Shown piece by piece: positions 33,025 to 42,575 of a DNA stretch of 64,000 nt. Under the pieces are notes generated by a model. That model saw nothing but the letters and a program-made list of their open reading frames with translations. It was not told the origin of the DNA and ran no database searches. Both the position numbers and the translations under genes were made by a program. Origin of the DNA: an uncultured Paracoccaceae bacterium (GTDB lineage: Bacteria > Pseudomonadota > Alphaproteobacteria > Rhodobacterales > Rhodobacteraceae). The stretch is from NCBI GenBank assembly GCA_947498985.1, contig CANMMF010000001.1, positions 612,943-676,942 on the forward strand, in the 5' to 3' direction. The first letter of the stretch is position 1; the number at the start of each line of letters is the position of its first letter.

Positions 33025-34443
33025 ATGTCCCCCAAAACGCTCTATGACAAGATCTGGGATGCCCATGTCGTTCACGAAGACGACGACGGCACCTGCCTGC
33101 TCTATATCGACCGCCACCTTGTGCACGAAGTGACCTCGCCGCAGGCTTTCGAGGGTCTGCGCATGACCGGCCGCAAGGTCCGCGCGCCCGAACGCACCAT
33201 CGCGGTGCCCGACCACAACGTGCCGACCACCGCCGACCGCGTTGACGGGATCGACAACGAGGAAAGCCGCATTCAGGTCGAGGCGCTCGACAAGAACGTG
33301 CGCGAGTTCGGCCTGATGAATTACTACGAGATGAACGATATCCGCCAGGGCATCGTACATATCGTCGGCCCCGAACAGGGCTGGACCCTGCCGGGCATGA
33401 CCGTGGTCTGCGGCGACAGCCACACCGCCACCCATGGCGCGTTTGGCAGCCTCGCCCATGGCATCGGCACTTCCGAGGTGGAGCATGTGCTGGCGACGCA
33501 GACGCTGATCCAGAAGAAATCCAAGAACATGAAGGTGGAGATCACCGGCAAGCTGGCGCCGGGTGTGACCGCCAAGGACATCACGCTCTCGGTAATCGGA
33601 GAGACCGGCACCGCCGGCGGCACCGGCTACGTGATCGAGTATTGCGGAGAGGCGATCCGCGCGCTTTCCATGGAAGGCCGTATGACGGTCTGCAACATGG
33701 CCATCGAAGGCGGCGCGCGCGCCGGGCTCATCGCGCCGGACGAGACCACGTTTGCCTATGTCAAAGGCCGCCCGCACGCCCCCAAGGGCGCGCAGTGGGA
33801 GGCCGCCCTGGCCTGGTGGAAGACCCTTTATTCCGACGATGACGCGGCCTGGGACAAGGTCATCACCATCCGCGGCGAAGATATCGCGCCGGTTGTGACC
33901 TGGGGCACCTCGCCCGAAGACGTTCTGCCGATCACCGGCAAGGTGCCTGCGGCCTCCGATTTCACCGGCGGCAAGGTGGGGGCGGCGGAGCGCTCGCTCG
34001 ACTACATGGGTCTCACCCCCGGCACCCCGCTGGCGGAGATCCCCATTGACGCCGTCTTCATCGGCTCCTGCACCAATGGCCGGATCGAGGATCTGCGCGC
34101 CGCCGCCGAGATCCTGCGCGGCAAACGCGTCAAGGACGGGGTGCGCGCGATGATCGTGCCCGGCTCCGGCCTCGTGCGTGCGCAGGCCGAAGAAGAGGGG
34201 CTGGCGGATGTCTTCAAGGAGGCCGGATTCGAGTGGCGCCTTGCGGGCTGCTCGATGTGCCTTGCGATGAACCCCGACCAGCTGGCCCCCGGCGAACGCT
34301 GTGCGGCCACCTCGAACCGCAACTTCGAAGGCCGCCAGGGCCGCGGTGGCCGCACCCACCTGATGTCCCCCGCCATGGCCGCCGCCGCGGCTGTGACCGG
34401 GCGGTTGACGGATGTGCGCGAGATGATGGGAGAGATGGCGTAG
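33025..34443 (+). CDS. leuC: 3-isopropylmalate dehydratase large subunit
   Basis: Isomerises 2- to 3-isopropylmalate with LeuD in leucine synthesis. The 472-residue aconitase-fold protein begins [17 protein letters not shown]. The 4Fe-4S ligands are in [13 protein letters not shown] and [12 protein letters not shown] (three Cys), and [12 protein letters not shown] is conserved. GGGAGAGG sits before the ATG. LeuD follows after 148 bases, more than usual for a tightly packed leuCD pair, with no gene in the gap. Confidence 0.97.
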   Translation: MSPKTLYDKIWDAHVVHEDDDGTCLLYIDRHLVHEVTSPQAFEGLRMTGRKVRAPERTIAVPDHNVPTTADRVDGIDNEESRIQVEALDKNVREFGLMNYYEMNDIRQGIVHIVGPEQGWTLPGMTVVCGDSHTATHGAFGSLAHGIGTSEVEHVLATQTLIQKKSKNMKVEITGKLAPGVTAKDITLSVIGETGTAGGTGYVIEYCGEAIRALSMEGRMTVCNMAIEGGARAGLIAPDETTFAYVKGRPHAPKGAQWEAALAWWKTLYSDDDAAWDKVITIRGEDIAPVVTWGTSPEDVLPITGKVPAASDFTGGKVGAAERSLDYMGLTPGTPLAEIPIDAVFIGSCTNGRIEDLRAAAEILRGKRVKDGVRAMIVPGSGLVRAQAEEEGLADVFKEAGFEWRLAGCSMCLAMNPDQLAPGERCAATSNRNFEGRQGRGGRTHLMSPAMAAAAAVTGRLTDVREMMGEMA

Positions 34444-34591
34444 CGCGGGGTTCACCCGCGCCGACCCAGACAATCAAAGCAACCGTCCGGCAGGAACGCA
34501 AACCGCCAGCATCCGCAATACCGCCCCAAGCGATGCGCCCCGGTTCACGTTCCGTCCGGCACCCGCCCTTCCGGCCCAAGGAGGCCCCGAC

Positions 34592-35197
34592 ATGGACAAA
34601 TTCGAAAAACTCACCGGCATCGCCGCGCCGATGCCGCTCGTCAATATCGACACCGACATGCTGATCCCCAAGCAGTTCCTCAAGACCATCAAGCGCTCCG
34701 GTCTTGGCGTGAACCTCTTTGACGAGATGCGCTACAATCAGGACGGCACGGAAAAGCCCGATTTCGTGCTCAACCAGCCGCAATACCGCGACACGGAGAT
34801 CCTCGTGGCCGGTGACAATTTCGGCTGCGGGTCGAGCCGCGAGCACGCACCCTGGGCGCTGAAGGATTTCGGCATCCGCGCGATCATCTCCACGTCTTTT
34901 GCCGACATTTTCTACAACAACTGCTTCAAGAACGGCCTGCTGCCCATCGCGCTGCCCGCCGAGGCGGTCGAGGTGCTGATGAAGGATGCCGAGAAAGGCT
35001 CCAACGCGCGCATGACCGTCGACCTGGAGGCGCAGACGGTGACCACCTCGGATGGCGAAAGCTTTTCCTTCGAGATCGACAGCTTCAAGAAGCATTGCCT
35101 GCTGAACGGTCTCGACGACATCGGGCTGTCGATGGAAAAGGCGCCCGCAATCGACACATACGAGGCGCAGGCCGCCCAGGCGCGCCCCTGGGTCTGA
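34592..35197 (+). CDS. leuD: 3-isopropylmalate dehydratase small subunit
   Basis: Swivel-domain partner of LeuC, 201 residues, the usual length. Diagnostic segments: [33 protein letters not shown] (substrate-binding Ser/Arg loop) and [24 protein letters not shown] lies 7 bases before the ATG. A long hairpin follows the stop, suggesting the transcript ends here. Confidence 0.97.
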   Translation: MDKFEKLTGIAAPMPLVNIDTDMLIPKQFLKTIKRSGLGVNLFDEMRYNQDGTEKPDFVLNQPQYRDTEILVAGDNFGCGSSREHAPWALKDFGIRAIISTSFADIFYNNCFKNGLLPIALPAEAVEVLMKDAEKGSNARMTVDLEAQTVTTSDGESFSFEIDSFKKHCLLNGLDDIGLSMEKAPAIDTYEAQAAQARPWV

Positions 35198-35558
35198 TCC
35201 CGGAAATTCCGGGTGCGTGGCCCGCCGATTGTTTCGGGCCACGCCCTAAAGGTTAAGCTTAATGACTGCTTTACAGGCATAAGCTGCAGATCTTTTGTGG
35301 CGGATTTTCGTTGATCCCCAATATGTTGCGGTCCCGGTGTAGGACGCCACAAAGACGACCTCAAAATGATGCAATCGCGCACCATCTCCTCCCTGAATTG
35401 GCCCCATATCTGAGCAAGCGTCCCCTCACTATTGTCGCGTTGGGCGAATGAGGGCAAAAGTTGGGCAAGAATGAGGCAGCCCGCCACAATTGGCGGACAC
35501 GATTGGGAACAAGGGTTCGGCATTGCACCGCGCCCGTCCGGATCGAGAGGACAGAGCA
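35198..35558. other. Intergenic with hairpins downstream of leuD
   Basis: 361 bases without a gene. It starts with the palindrome CCCGGAAATTCCGGG and the long hairpin annotated at 35215-35244, followed by AT-richer DNA (GGTTAAGCTTAATGACTGCT) that probably contains the promoter of the next gene. Confidence 0.45.
35215..35244 (+). terminator. Hairpin after leuD
   Basis: Perfect 10-bp stem GCGTGGCCCG / CGGGCCACGC with a 10-base loop, 17 bases after the leuD stop. It lacks a long T tract, so termination would be imperfect or it may stabilise the 3' end. Confidence 0.5.
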
Positions 35559-36395
35559 GTGATCAAGCGTATGGTGGCCGCGGCCGCTCGGGCCTTTCTT
35601 GTCGCATTGCTGATCGCGATGCCGGCCATGATGCTGCCCGGCGTGACCTCGGACACCGCGCAGATGGTTGCCCTTCTGGCGCTGATCGCCTCGGTGCTGA
35701 CCTTTGTCGAATATGTCGCCGAATACCCCTCGCTGATCGAGTTCCGCGACGCCGCTCCGTTCAACCGCATGCGGTTCCTGGCGCTGTTTGCGACGATCCT
35801 GCTGCTGTCGCTGATCGCCCGCGGAGAGGTCTATCCCACCGGCCTCAGCCAGACCTTGTCCGCCATGGGCCATTCCATTGGCGATGCGATGGATTTCCCG
35901 TTCTCGCCGGTGCGCCTGATGGTGCTGATGGCGCCCGAAGGCGCCTCGGCCGCCGATCTCACGCTGCTGCGCACCCATGCGGGGCTTGCCTATCTGGTAT
36001 CGCTGATGACGCTGCTGGTGTTTGTCGCCACCGTGCGCCTGCTCAGCTGGCCGATCCGCCACGGCGCGTTCAATTTCTGGGTCAACCTTCCGCTTTTTGA
36101 CCCGACCGCGGGTGGTGACGTCCTGCGCCGTCTCAAGCGCGACAGTCACGTTAACGTTGCCTTAGGCTTTCTGCTGCCATTCTTGATCCCGGCGGTTCTG
36201 AAACTGGCGTCGGAATATGCCTATCCGATGTCCATGGACGATCCGCAGACGATGATCTGGATGATGACCGCATGGGCCTTTTTGCCAGCAAGCCTGATCA
36301 TGCGGGGTGTCGCATTGATGCGCATCGCCGACCTGATAGAGGAAAAGCGCCGCCGCGCCTATGCGCTGGCAGAGCTTCAGGCGCAGGCCGTCTGA
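35559..36395 (+). CDS. Multi-spanning membrane protein of unknown function
   Basis: 278 residues from a GTG at 35559 preceded by GAGAGG; an ATG 69 bases upstream would add a polar non-membrane N-terminus. About six hydrophobic segments (near 8-25, 32-50, 68-88, 150-172, 205-225 and 240-262) are visible, with a charged C-terminal helix (MRIADLIEEKRRRAYALAEL) in the cytosol. I do not recognise a family. Its stop overlaps the proposed start region of the next gene, an EEP-family protein, so the two probably form an operon. Confidence 0.75.
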   Translation: MIKRMVAAAARAFLVALLIAMPAMMLPGVTSDTAQMVALLALIASVLTFVEYVAEYPSLIEFRDAAPFNRMRFLALFATILLLSLIARGEVYPTGLSQTLSAMGHSIGDAMDFPFSPVRLMVLMAPEGASAADLTLLRTHAGLAYLVSLMTLLVFVATVRLLSWPIRHGAFNFWVNLPLFDPTAGGDVLRRLKRDSHVNVALGFLLPFLIPAVLKLASEYAYPMSMDDPQTMIWMMTAWAFLPASLIMRGVALMRIADLIEEKRRRAYALAELQAQAV

Positions 36396-37348
36396 CAGGC
36401 ATTCTCAGTGTTGTAATCCTGACCTTGTTGATGGCGCCCGTCGCCGCCGAGCCGCTGCGCGTCGCCACATGGGCGGGGGATTTCAACCGCAAGGGCCCGG
36501 GCCTCATGCTCCGGGAACTCACGCGCGAGGACCCGGTACCGGGGGTGGAGACGCTCCGCAAAGCCGCGCCCGACATCCTGCTGCTCACAAATATCGACTA
36601 TGATGCGCGCCTCGTGACGCTGCGCGCCCTCGCCGACCGGATCGAACCGGGCCGGTATCCGCATCTCTTTGCGGCGCGGCCCAACACCGGATTGCCCACC
36701 GGCCTCGATCTTGACGGGGATGGCCGTCTGGGCGGGCCACGCGACGCGCAGGGATATGGCTGGTTTTCCGGGCAGGGCGGGCAGGCCCTGCTGTCGCGCT
36801 GGCCGCTGTCCTTGCGCGTCGATCACTCCGACTTGCTCTGGCGTGACCTGCCCGGCAGCGCCATCCGGGCCGACGACACTGGCCACGACATCCAGCGCCT
36901 GTCGAGCTCGGCGCATTGGGCGGTCGATGTGCAGCACCCGGGTGGCACGTTCACGTTGCTGACGCTTTCGGCGACGCCGCCGGTTTTCGACGGGCCCGAG
37001 GATCGCAACGGGCGGCGTAACCGCGACGAGGTTCTGCTCTGGCGCCATGTTCTTGATGGCCGGTTGGGGGCGGCGCCGCCGGGTGAGGTGATCCTGCTGG
37101 GCAATTTCAACCTCGACCCGGATACCGGGGACGGGTTGCGCGAGGTGATGCAACAGGTGCTGGCCGACCCGCGCCTGCAGGATCCGCTGCCGGGCCTGCC
37201 GACGGTCACATGGCGCAGGGTCGGGCCGATGCGCGTGAGCTACGCGCTGCCTTCGCGCGGATTCACGATCCGCGATGCCGGTGTCACGCCGCCGGAAGAG
37301 AATGCCGGCCCGCACGGCCTCGTCTGGGTCGATCTGAGCCTGCGGTGA
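36392..37348 (+). CDS. Endonuclease/exonuclease/phosphatase (EEP) family protein, probably secreted
   Basis: About 318 residues. A hydrophobic leader (LTGILSVVILTLLMAPVAA) is followed by an EEP domain: LRVATWAGDFNRKG, PDILLLTNIDYD, the Ca/Mg-loop-like LDLDGDGRLGGPRDAQGYGW, ILLGNFNLDPDTGDG and a final PHGLVWVDL with the conserved His. The usual catalytic Glu (QE motif) is replaced by NI, so activity on nucleic acid is uncertain. The start is unclear: no ATG/GTG/TTG precedes the leader without running 120 bases into the previous gene. The coordinate given uses a CTG overlapping the previous stop; TTG 36425 or ATG 36272 are alternatives. Confidence 0.7.
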   Translation: MTGILSVVILTLLMAPVAAEPLRVATWAGDFNRKGPGLMLRELTREDPVPGVETLRKAAPDILLLTNIDYDARLVTLRALADRIEPGRYPHLFAARPNTGLPTGLDLDGDGRLGGPRDAQGYGWFSGQGGQALLSRWPLSLRVDHSDLLWRDLPGSAIRADDTGHDIQRLSSSAHWAVDVQHPGGTFTLLTLSATPPVFDGPEDRNGRRNRDEVLLWRHVLDGRLGAAPPGEVILLGNFNLDPDTGDGLREVMQQVLADPRLQDPLPGLPTVTWRRVGPMRVSYALPSRGFTIRDAGVTPPEENAGPHGLVWVDLSLR

Positions 37349-38207
37349 CCACCGGCGCGACCGCGTCCGCAATCGCGTCCTCAACCGGTGTCGGCCTGAA
37401 ATCGGGCAGCCAGTCTGCCAGCGCCTGCCCGTCCAGCCGGTGCGGCGTGTCCCAGAGATAGCGCATTTCGACCAGATGCCGCGCCATCTTCCAGACCGGC
37501 TGCGCGAGGTAAAGCGGCGCCCAGGTCATCCGCTTGACACGCACCGGGCGATCCAGCGCCTGTGCGGCCAGTTCCGCCAGTTCCTCGCCGCTGAGCGTGT
37601 AGCCGGGGAAGGGAATATCGGCAAAGCGCGGCAGGCTCTCGCGCCGGTCGGCCAGCCCGACCGCGGCGGCGGCAAGATCGGGCAGGAAGGCCCAGGCATG
37701 CGGAATGTCGGTCCGGCCCGGATAGACCAGCCTGCCCTTGTTCAGCGGCGGTGCCATCACCTTGTCGAACCAGTTACCCGACGCGGTGGTATCAAGGAAA
37801 TCCCCCGCACGCAGCAGGATGACTCGCGTACCGGCGGATTTGTAGCGCGCCTCCATCGCGATGCGGATCCGCCCCAGCGCGTTTGTGGCACCATGGGCCG
37901 TGTCGGTGGAAAAGACCTCCGGCGCATCGGCACCGAAGACGTAGACATTGCCGGGCAGGATCACCGTGGCGTCGCTGATCCGGGCGGCGTCGATGACCTT
38001 TTCGGTCAAGCCGGGGACCTCGGTGGCCCAGTCCGGATAAGGCGGGTTCCAGCCGTTCACGATAACATCAGCGCCCTCAGCCTCTTTCATCAGATCGCCG
38101 GTCCTGCGATTGTGCAGCCGCACTCTCCAGCCCTGGTTCCAGAACGCCTCTGCCGCATGGCTGCCAAAGCGTCCGTTGCCTCCGAGGATCAGCACTGTAC
38201 CGGTCAT
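37284..38207 (-). CDS. NAD(P)-dependent epimerase/dehydratase (extended SDR) protein
   Basis: 307 residues. Rossmann motif at the N-terminus (VLILGGNGRFGSHAAEAF), then GNVYVFGAD and a SDR-type tail with PHAWAFLPDLAAAAV. The YxxxK dyad is not obvious (EARYKSAG is nearest), so it may be an atypical or binding-only SDR. The second ATG (38207) is preferred because AAAGGA lies 7 bases before it and only 1 base before the first ATG. Its 3' end overlaps the convergent EEP gene by 65 bases. Divergent from a LysR gene, so it is a likely target of that regulator. Confidence 0.85.
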   Translation of the reverse strand: MTGTVLILGGNGRFGSHAAEAFWNQGWRVRLHNRRTGDLMKEAEGADVIVNGWNPPYPDWATEVPGLTEKVIDAARISDATVILPGNVYVFGADAPEVFSTDTAHGATNALGRIRIAMEARYKSAGTRVILLRAGDFLDTTASGNWFDKVMAPPLNKGRLVYPGRTDIPHAWAFLPDLAAAAVGLADRRESLPRFADIPFPGYTLSGEELAELAAQALDRPVRVKRMTWAPLYLAQPVWKMARHLVEMRYLWDTPHRLDGQALADWLPDFRPTPVEDAIADAVAPVVTAGSDRPRRGRAGRHSLPAA

Positions 38208-38257
38208 TCCCATGTCCTTTCATCGGTCTGCTGGAACTCTGCATCATTCAACTATGT

Positions 38258-38280
38258 CTGCGAATTGCCAAAATGCGCAG
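38258..38280. promoter_or_regulatory. Inverted repeat, candidate LysR operator
   Basis: CTGCG-N13-CGCAG centred in the 92-base gap between the divergent SDR and LysR genes, where LysR-type regulators normally bind. By eye only. Confidence 0.35.
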
Positions 38281-38299
38281 GTCATGTATTCATCTGTGT

Positions 38300-39193
38300 A
38301 TGGATGCCCTCTCCAAACTCGACTGGTCGCTGGTGCAGACGTTCCTGGCCGTGGCCGAAAGCGGGTCGCTTTCGGAAGCCGGACGCATGCTGGGGATATC
38401 GCAACCCACCGCCGGACGGCAGATCCGCCTGATCGAGGACAGCCTCAACGTATCGCTCTTTGTCCGCCAGCCCCGCGGCTTTGCGCTGACAGAGGCGGGC
38501 ATGGCCCTGCTGCCGCATGCGCAGATGATGGCCGACGGGATGCGGGGCCTGTCGCTGGCCGCCGCCGGGCGGGAAGAGGAACTGGCCGGGCCGGTGCGCA
38601 TCACCGCCAGCATGTTCACCTCCGAATACCACCTGCCGCCGATCCTGGCGCGGCTGCGCCGGGAAGAGCCGCAGATCACCATCGATCTTGTGCCCTCGGA
38701 CCACTCCGAGAACCTGCTCTACCGCGAAGCCGATATCGCCGTGCGCATGTACCGGACCGAACAGCTCGACATCGTCACCAAAAAGCTGGGCGCCTTCGAG
38801 GTCGGCTGTTACGCGACGCGGGACTATCTCGACCGGGTGGGTCGGCCCAGGCGCTTTGCGGATATCCTCACGCTCGACCTCATCGGCTTTGACCGCAATG
38901 ACGAGATCCTGCGCGGCATGCGTGCGCATGGCGTGGATGCTCAGCGCGACTGGTTCGTGACGCGCTGCGATCATCACACCGTCTATTTCGCCCTGCTGCG
39001 GGCCGGGTGCGGCGCGGGGTTTGTGCAATGCGGCGTCGCCGACACGATACCGGAGCTGGAGCGCATTCCCCTCGATGTGCAGATCCCGCCCGTGCCGGTC
39101 TATCTGGCAGCGCATGAGAGGGTGCGCAACACGCCGCGCCTGCGCCGCGTCTGGCAGGCGCTCGATGACGGGCTCTCGCCTCACCTTTCTTGA
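38300..39193 (+). CDS. LysR family transcriptional regulator
   Basis: 297 residues from the ATG at 38300 (an ATG nine codons upstream would add a Cys/His-rich stub). N-terminal winged helix (LVQTFLAVAESGSLSEAGRM, QPTAGRQIRLIEDSLNVSLF) followed by the periplasmic-binding-type effector domain (~90-295; DLVPSDHSENLLYREADIAVRM). Divergent to the SDR gene, which is its probable target along with its own promoter. The effector is unknown; leuB lies directly downstream but is an unlikely member of the same circuit. Confidence 0.94.
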   Translation: MDALSKLDWSLVQTFLAVAESGSLSEAGRMLGISQPTAGRQIRLIEDSLNVSLFVRQPRGFALTEAGMALLPHAQMMADGMRGLSLAAAGREEELAGPVRITASMFTSEYHLPPILARLRREEPQITIDLVPSDHSENLLYREADIAVRMYRTEQLDIVTKKLGAFEVGCYATRDYLDRVGRPRRFADILTLDLIGFDRNDEILRGMRAHGVDAQRDWFVTRCDHHTVYFALLRAGCGAGFVQCGVADTIPELERIPLDVQIPPVPVYLAAHERVRNTPRLRRVWQALDDGLSPHLS

Positions 39194-39250
39194 CGCCCCC
39201 GCCCCTGCGGGATAGGCGAGGCGCGATATATTTCACGAAGGATACGCGCC

Positions 39251-40354
39251 ATGACAAACCCCTCGCTTCTCATCCTGCCCGGTGACGGGATCGGCCCCGA
39301 GGTCATGGCCGAAGTGCGCAAGGTCATCGACTGGTACGGCGCCAGGCGGGATCTGGCCTTTGACGTGAGCGAGGATCTGGTCGGCGGCGCGGCCTATGAC
39401 GCCCATGGCACGCCGCTGCATGACGACACGATGGCCCGCGCGCAAGAGGCCGACGCGGTGCTTCTGGGGGCCGTTGGCGGGCCGAAATACGATGCGCTCG
39501 ATTTCAGCGTGAAGCCTGAGCGCGGATTGCTGCGCCTGCGCAAGGAGATGGACCTTTTCGCCAACCTGCGCCCCGCGCAGTGTTTCGACGCGCTGGCGGA
39601 TTTCTCATCGCTGAAAAAAGACGTGGTGGCCGGGCTCGACATCATGATCGTGCGCGAACTGACGTCGGGTGTCTATTTCGGCGAACCGCGCGGCATCATC
39701 GAAGAGGGCAACGAGCGCGTCGGCATCAACACCCAGCGTTATACCGAGAGCGAGATCGACCGCGTGGCGCGGTCGGCCTTCGAGCTGGCGATGCGCCGCG
39801 ACCGCAAGCTCTGCTCGATGGAAAAGGCCAATGTGATGGAATCCGGCGTGCTCTGGCGCGAAGTGGTGACCGAGGTGGCCAGGGAATACCCCGATGTGGC
39901 GCTCAGCCACATGTATGCCGATGCAGGCGCGATGCAGCTGACCCGCTGGCCCAAGCAGTTCGACGTGATTGTGACCGACAACCTGTTTGGCGACCTGCTG
40001 TCGGATCTGGCGGCAATGCTGACCGGCTCGCTGGGCATGCTGCCCTCGGCCTCGCTGGGTGCGCCGATGGCCAATGGCCGGCCCAAGGCGCTTTACGAGC
40101 CGGTGCACGGCTCGGCCCCCGACATCACCGGGCAGGGCAAGGCCAACCCGATCGCCTGTATCCTCAGCTTTGCCATGGCGCTGCGCTATTCCTTCGATCA
40201 GGGCGACGAGGCGACGCGGCTCGAGAAAGCCGTGGAGGCCGTGCTGGCCAAGGGCTTGCGCACAGCCGATCTGTTGGGCGAAGAGGGTGTGCAGCCGGTC
40301 TCCACCACCGAAATGGGCGACGCGGTGATCTCTGCGCTGGACGCAAGCCTGTAA
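39251..40354 (+). CDS. leuB: 3-isopropylmalate dehydrogenase
   Basis: Oxidative decarboxylation of 3-isopropylmalate to 2-ketoisocaproate with NAD+. 367 residues: [30 protein letters not shown] (catalytic Tyr and Arg), EKANVMESG (catalytic Lys), [20 protein letters not shown] and [21 protein letters not shown] lies before the ATG. It lies 4 kb downstream of leuCD with unrelated genes between, so the leucine genes are clustered but not one operon. A GC-rich hairpin closes the transcript. Confidence 0.98.
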   Translation: MTNPSLLILPGDGIGPEVMAEVRKVIDWYGARRDLAFDVSEDLVGGAAYDAHGTPLHDDTMARAQEADAVLLGAVGGPKYDALDFSVKPERGLLRLRKEMDLFANLRPAQCFDALADFSSLKKDVVAGLDIMIVRELTSGVYFGEPRGIIEEGNERVGINTQRYTESEIDRVARSAFELAMRRDRKLCSMEKANVMESGVLWREVVTEVAREYPDVALSHMYADAGAMQLTRWPKQFDVIVTDNLFGDLLSDLAAMLTGSLGMLPSASLGAPMANGRPKALYEPVHGSAPDITGQGKANPIACILSFAMALRYSFDQGDEATRLEKAVEAVLAKGLRTADLLGEEGVQPVSTTEMGDAVISALDASL

Positions 40355-40364
40355 TGCAAAGACC

Positions 40365-40388
40365 GGGGCTGGTCGATGGACCGGCCCC
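40365..40388 (+). terminator. Hairpin after leuB
   Basis: Stem GGGGCTGGT / ACCGGCCCC (one T:G pair), loop CGATGG, 10 bases after the leuB stop. No T tract, so terminator strength is uncertain. Confidence 0.5.
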
Positions 40389-40428
40389 GCGTTAATGGTG
40401 CGGCTGTTAGCGGAAACAGGCGGGCATC

Positions 40429-41394
40429 ATGGGACCCAATGCAAAAGGCGCGTTGCTCGCGCTTCTGGCCTTCGGGATTTTCTCAACCCACGACGTGATC
40501 GTGAAGACGCTGGGGGCCAGTTACAGCCCGTTCCAGATCGTGTTTTTCAGCGTGCTTTTCGGCTTTCCGCTGGTCACCATCATGCTGATCCGCGACGCGA
40601 CGCCGGGCCATCTGCGGCCCGTACATCCCTGGTGGACCCTGCTGCGCACCACCGCGGCGCTCTGCACCGGCGTGTCGGCGTTTTACGCGTTTTCCACCCT
40701 GCCGCTGGCGCAGGTCTACGCGATCATCTTTGCCGCGCCGCTGCTGATCACGATCCTCGCCATTCCGATCCTCGGCGAACAGGTGCGCATCCGGCGCTGG
40801 GCGGCGGTGATCGTGGGGCTGTGCGGCGTGCTGGTGGTGCTGCGCCCCGGCGGCACCACGTTCGAGCTTGGGCATCTGGCCGCGCTTGTGGCGGCGTTCG
40901 GCTCTGCTCTGGCGTCGATCATCGTGCGCAAGATCGGGCAGGATGAGCGCAACGTGGTGCTGCTGCTTTACCCGATGCTGGCGAACTTCGTGGTGATGGG
41001 CGCGCTCTTGCCGCTGGTCTACCAGCCGATGCCGATGTTGCATCTGGGGGGCATCGCCGCGATGTCGATCCTGGCGTTCATTGCCTCGACGCTGGTGATC
41101 GCGGCCTACAAGTCCGGCGAAGCGGTGGTGGTGGCGCCCATGCAGTATTCCCAGATCCTCTGGGCCAGCGTCTATGGCGCGCTTTTCTTCGATGAACTCC
41201 CCGATCTCTGGACCGTTGTCGGCGCAGGCATCATCATCGCGTCCGGCGTCTATATCGTGCTGCGCGAAGGGGGCAAGAACAACTCCGAAAACACGCCGGT
41301 GCTGCAATCGCGGTCGCGGTTCGAGACCGGCACGGTGCCGCGCGTGCGCATGTTCCAGCGCAGAGCGATTGCCGCCGAACCGCCGCGCGATTGA
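40429..41394 (+). CDS. EamA family (DMT superfamily) transporter
   Basis: 321 residues with ten hydrophobic segments in two EamA repeats (~9-140 and ~150-285). The first repeat has FSTHDVIVKTLGASYSPFQ and LPLAQVYAIIFAAPLLITIL; the second has YKSGEAVVVAPMQYSQILWASVYG. Such proteins export or import small metabolites, amino acids or S-adenosylmethionine across the inner membrane; the substrate is unknown. A polar C-terminal tail of ~40 residues follows the last helix. Followed by tRNA-Pro 44 bases downstream. Confidence 0.93.
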   Translation: MGPNAKGALLALLAFGIFSTHDVIVKTLGASYSPFQIVFFSVLFGFPLVTIMLIRDATPGHLRPVHPWWTLLRTTAALCTGVSAFYAFSTLPLAQVYAIIFAAPLLITILAIPILGEQVRIRRWAAVIVGLCGVLVVLRPGGTTFELGHLAALVAAFGSALASIIVRKIGQDERNVVLLLYPMLANFVVMGALLPLVYQPMPMLHLGGIAAMSILAFIASTLVIAAYKSGEAVVVAPMQYSQILWASVYGALFFDELPDLWTVVGAGIIIASGVYIVLREGGKNNSENTPVLQSRSRFETGTVPRVRMFQRRAIAAEPPRD

Positions 41395-41438
41395 ACCTTG
41401 CCAAGCTTCGCGGGCTGCGCTAAGCCCCGCGCCACGGT

Positions 41439-41515
41439 CGGGCTGTAGCGCAGCCTGGTAGCGCACCTGCTTCGGGAGCAGGGGGTCGGAGGTTCGAATC
41501 CTCTCAGCCCGACCA
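41439..41515 (+). tRNA. tRNA-Pro (CGG)
   Basis: Acceptor stem CGGGCTG / CAGCCCG, D-arm TAGCGCAGCCTGGTAGCGCA, anticodon stem CCTGC/GCAGG with loop TTCGGGA (anticodon CGG), T-loop GGTTCGAATCC and encoded CCA. A strong terminator follows. Confidence 0.96.
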
Positions 41516-41518
41516 ATG

Positions 41519-41545
41519 AAAAAGGGCCCGTCATCGGGCCTTTTT
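41519..41545 (+). terminator. Rho-independent terminator of tRNA-Pro
   Basis: AAAAAGGGCCCG, loop TCAT, CGGGCCTTTTT: a near-perfect stem with A and T flanks that can work in both directions. Confidence 0.9.
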
Positions 41546-41568
41546 CCTTTTCCCGGGATCCAGACCAT

Positions 41569-41886
41569 TTGCGGCGCGCCGTGACCCGCGTCACCGGCGG
41601 CCATCTGCAAGGCTGCGCCCGCCCCGTTTCTGGCCGGTCGCTCCACCGCCGCCCTGCGTCTGCCGTTCCGCCGCCCGAAAGGGCCGCAGAGGCACGGGTT
41701 CTTGCCGATATCGACCAGAGGCGCCCCGAAAGCCGGGGCGTTATCCGCTTGCGCAGCGCCGATGCGTCGGTCATGCCTGCGCTCATCTCTTGCAACACCC
41801 ATGCTCCGACGACGATGATCGGCATGCGCGCGGCGGACCTGCTGATCGCGGCGCTGACGGGTTCCACGCAACAGGGGGCGGCATGA
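41569..41886 (+). pseudogene. Probable gene remnant (C-terminal fragment)
   Basis: Open frame of 105 codons from a TTG with no ribosome-binding site. The first ~40 residues are Arg/Pro-rich and look non-coding. The last ~60 (VLADIDQRRPESRGVIRL, then PTTMIGMRAADLLIAALTG) have coding-like third-position GC and vaguely resemble the last strand and helix of LacI/PurR-type sugar-binding domains. It overlaps the next gene by 4 bases (ATGA), the signature of a real upstream cistron. I read it as a gene that lost its 5' part near tRNA-Pro; identity is uncertain. Confidence 0.35.
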
Positions 41887-42575
41887 GCAATGACGATCTC
41901 ACCGCGAAGCTGACCGCTTTGCGCGAAAAACGCGGCTACCTGCTGCCGCATCACGGGCTTCTGGCGCTGACTGCCCCTGAGCTGCTGCGGGCTTACGATG
42001 CGGCCTATACCGCGCTGGCGCTTGAGGACCGCGTGCTGTCGCATCATGACCGCGAATTTGTCTGGCTGGGCATTCTGATCGCCACCGACGAAGAGATCGC
42101 GACCCACCACATCGCCAGGTTTCGCGAGGCGGGCGGCAGCAGCGACGAGATCCGCGCTGCGGTCTCGCTTTGTGCGACGGTCTGCGGGTTCCGGGCCTAC
42201 CGGTTTGCGGCATGGGACTGGCACGCGCATCTGGCAGAGATCGATTTTCGTGCCGACTGGAACCGGGCGGTGCTTGCCGCGGGCAGTGGCGCGGCACCGC
42301 GTCTTTGCCATCTGGCGGCCTGTGCGATCCAGGTCTGCAACGGCAGCTGGGACGGGCTGCGCTGGCAGCTCGGCCTCGCCCATGAGGCACAGGTGCCGGA
42401 GGCGGAACTGGCCGAGGCGATCTCGCTCACCATGTTTCCCGGCAGCGTGCCCAATTTCGTGACCGCGGCGGGGATCTGGAAAGAGATGATCGCGACAGGC
42501 GATCTGCCCGCGTCCGAGCCGTTCCGGATCTGGGCCGAGATGCAAGGGCAGGGAGGGCATGGCTCCGATGAATGA
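41883..42575 (+). CDS. AhpD-like/carboxymuconolactone decarboxylase-fold protein, no redox cysteines
   Basis: 230 residues, all helical, in two similar halves. The signature segment REFVWLGILIATDEEIATHH aligns by eye to the AhpD/CMD motif (E...C..C...H), but both Cys positions are Glu and Ala; the His pair H75-H76 stays. So peroxidase activity is unlikely; a decarboxylase or lactone-type reaction, or only the fold, remains. It is tandem with a paralogue that begins 8 bases before its stop. The start is the ATG at 41883; an ORF-track-style extension upstream belongs to the remnant. Confidence 0.8.
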   Translation: MSNDDLTAKLTALREKRGYLLPHHGLLALTAPELLRAYDAAYTALALEDRVLSHHDREFVWLGILIATDEEIATHHIARFREAGGSSDEIRAAVSLCATVCGFRAYRFAAWDWHAHLAEIDFRADWNRAVLAAGSGAAPRLCHLAACAIQVCNGSWDGLRWQLGLAHEAQVPEAELAEAISLTMFPGSVPNFVTAAGIWKEMIATGDLPASEPFRIWAEMQGQGGHGSDE

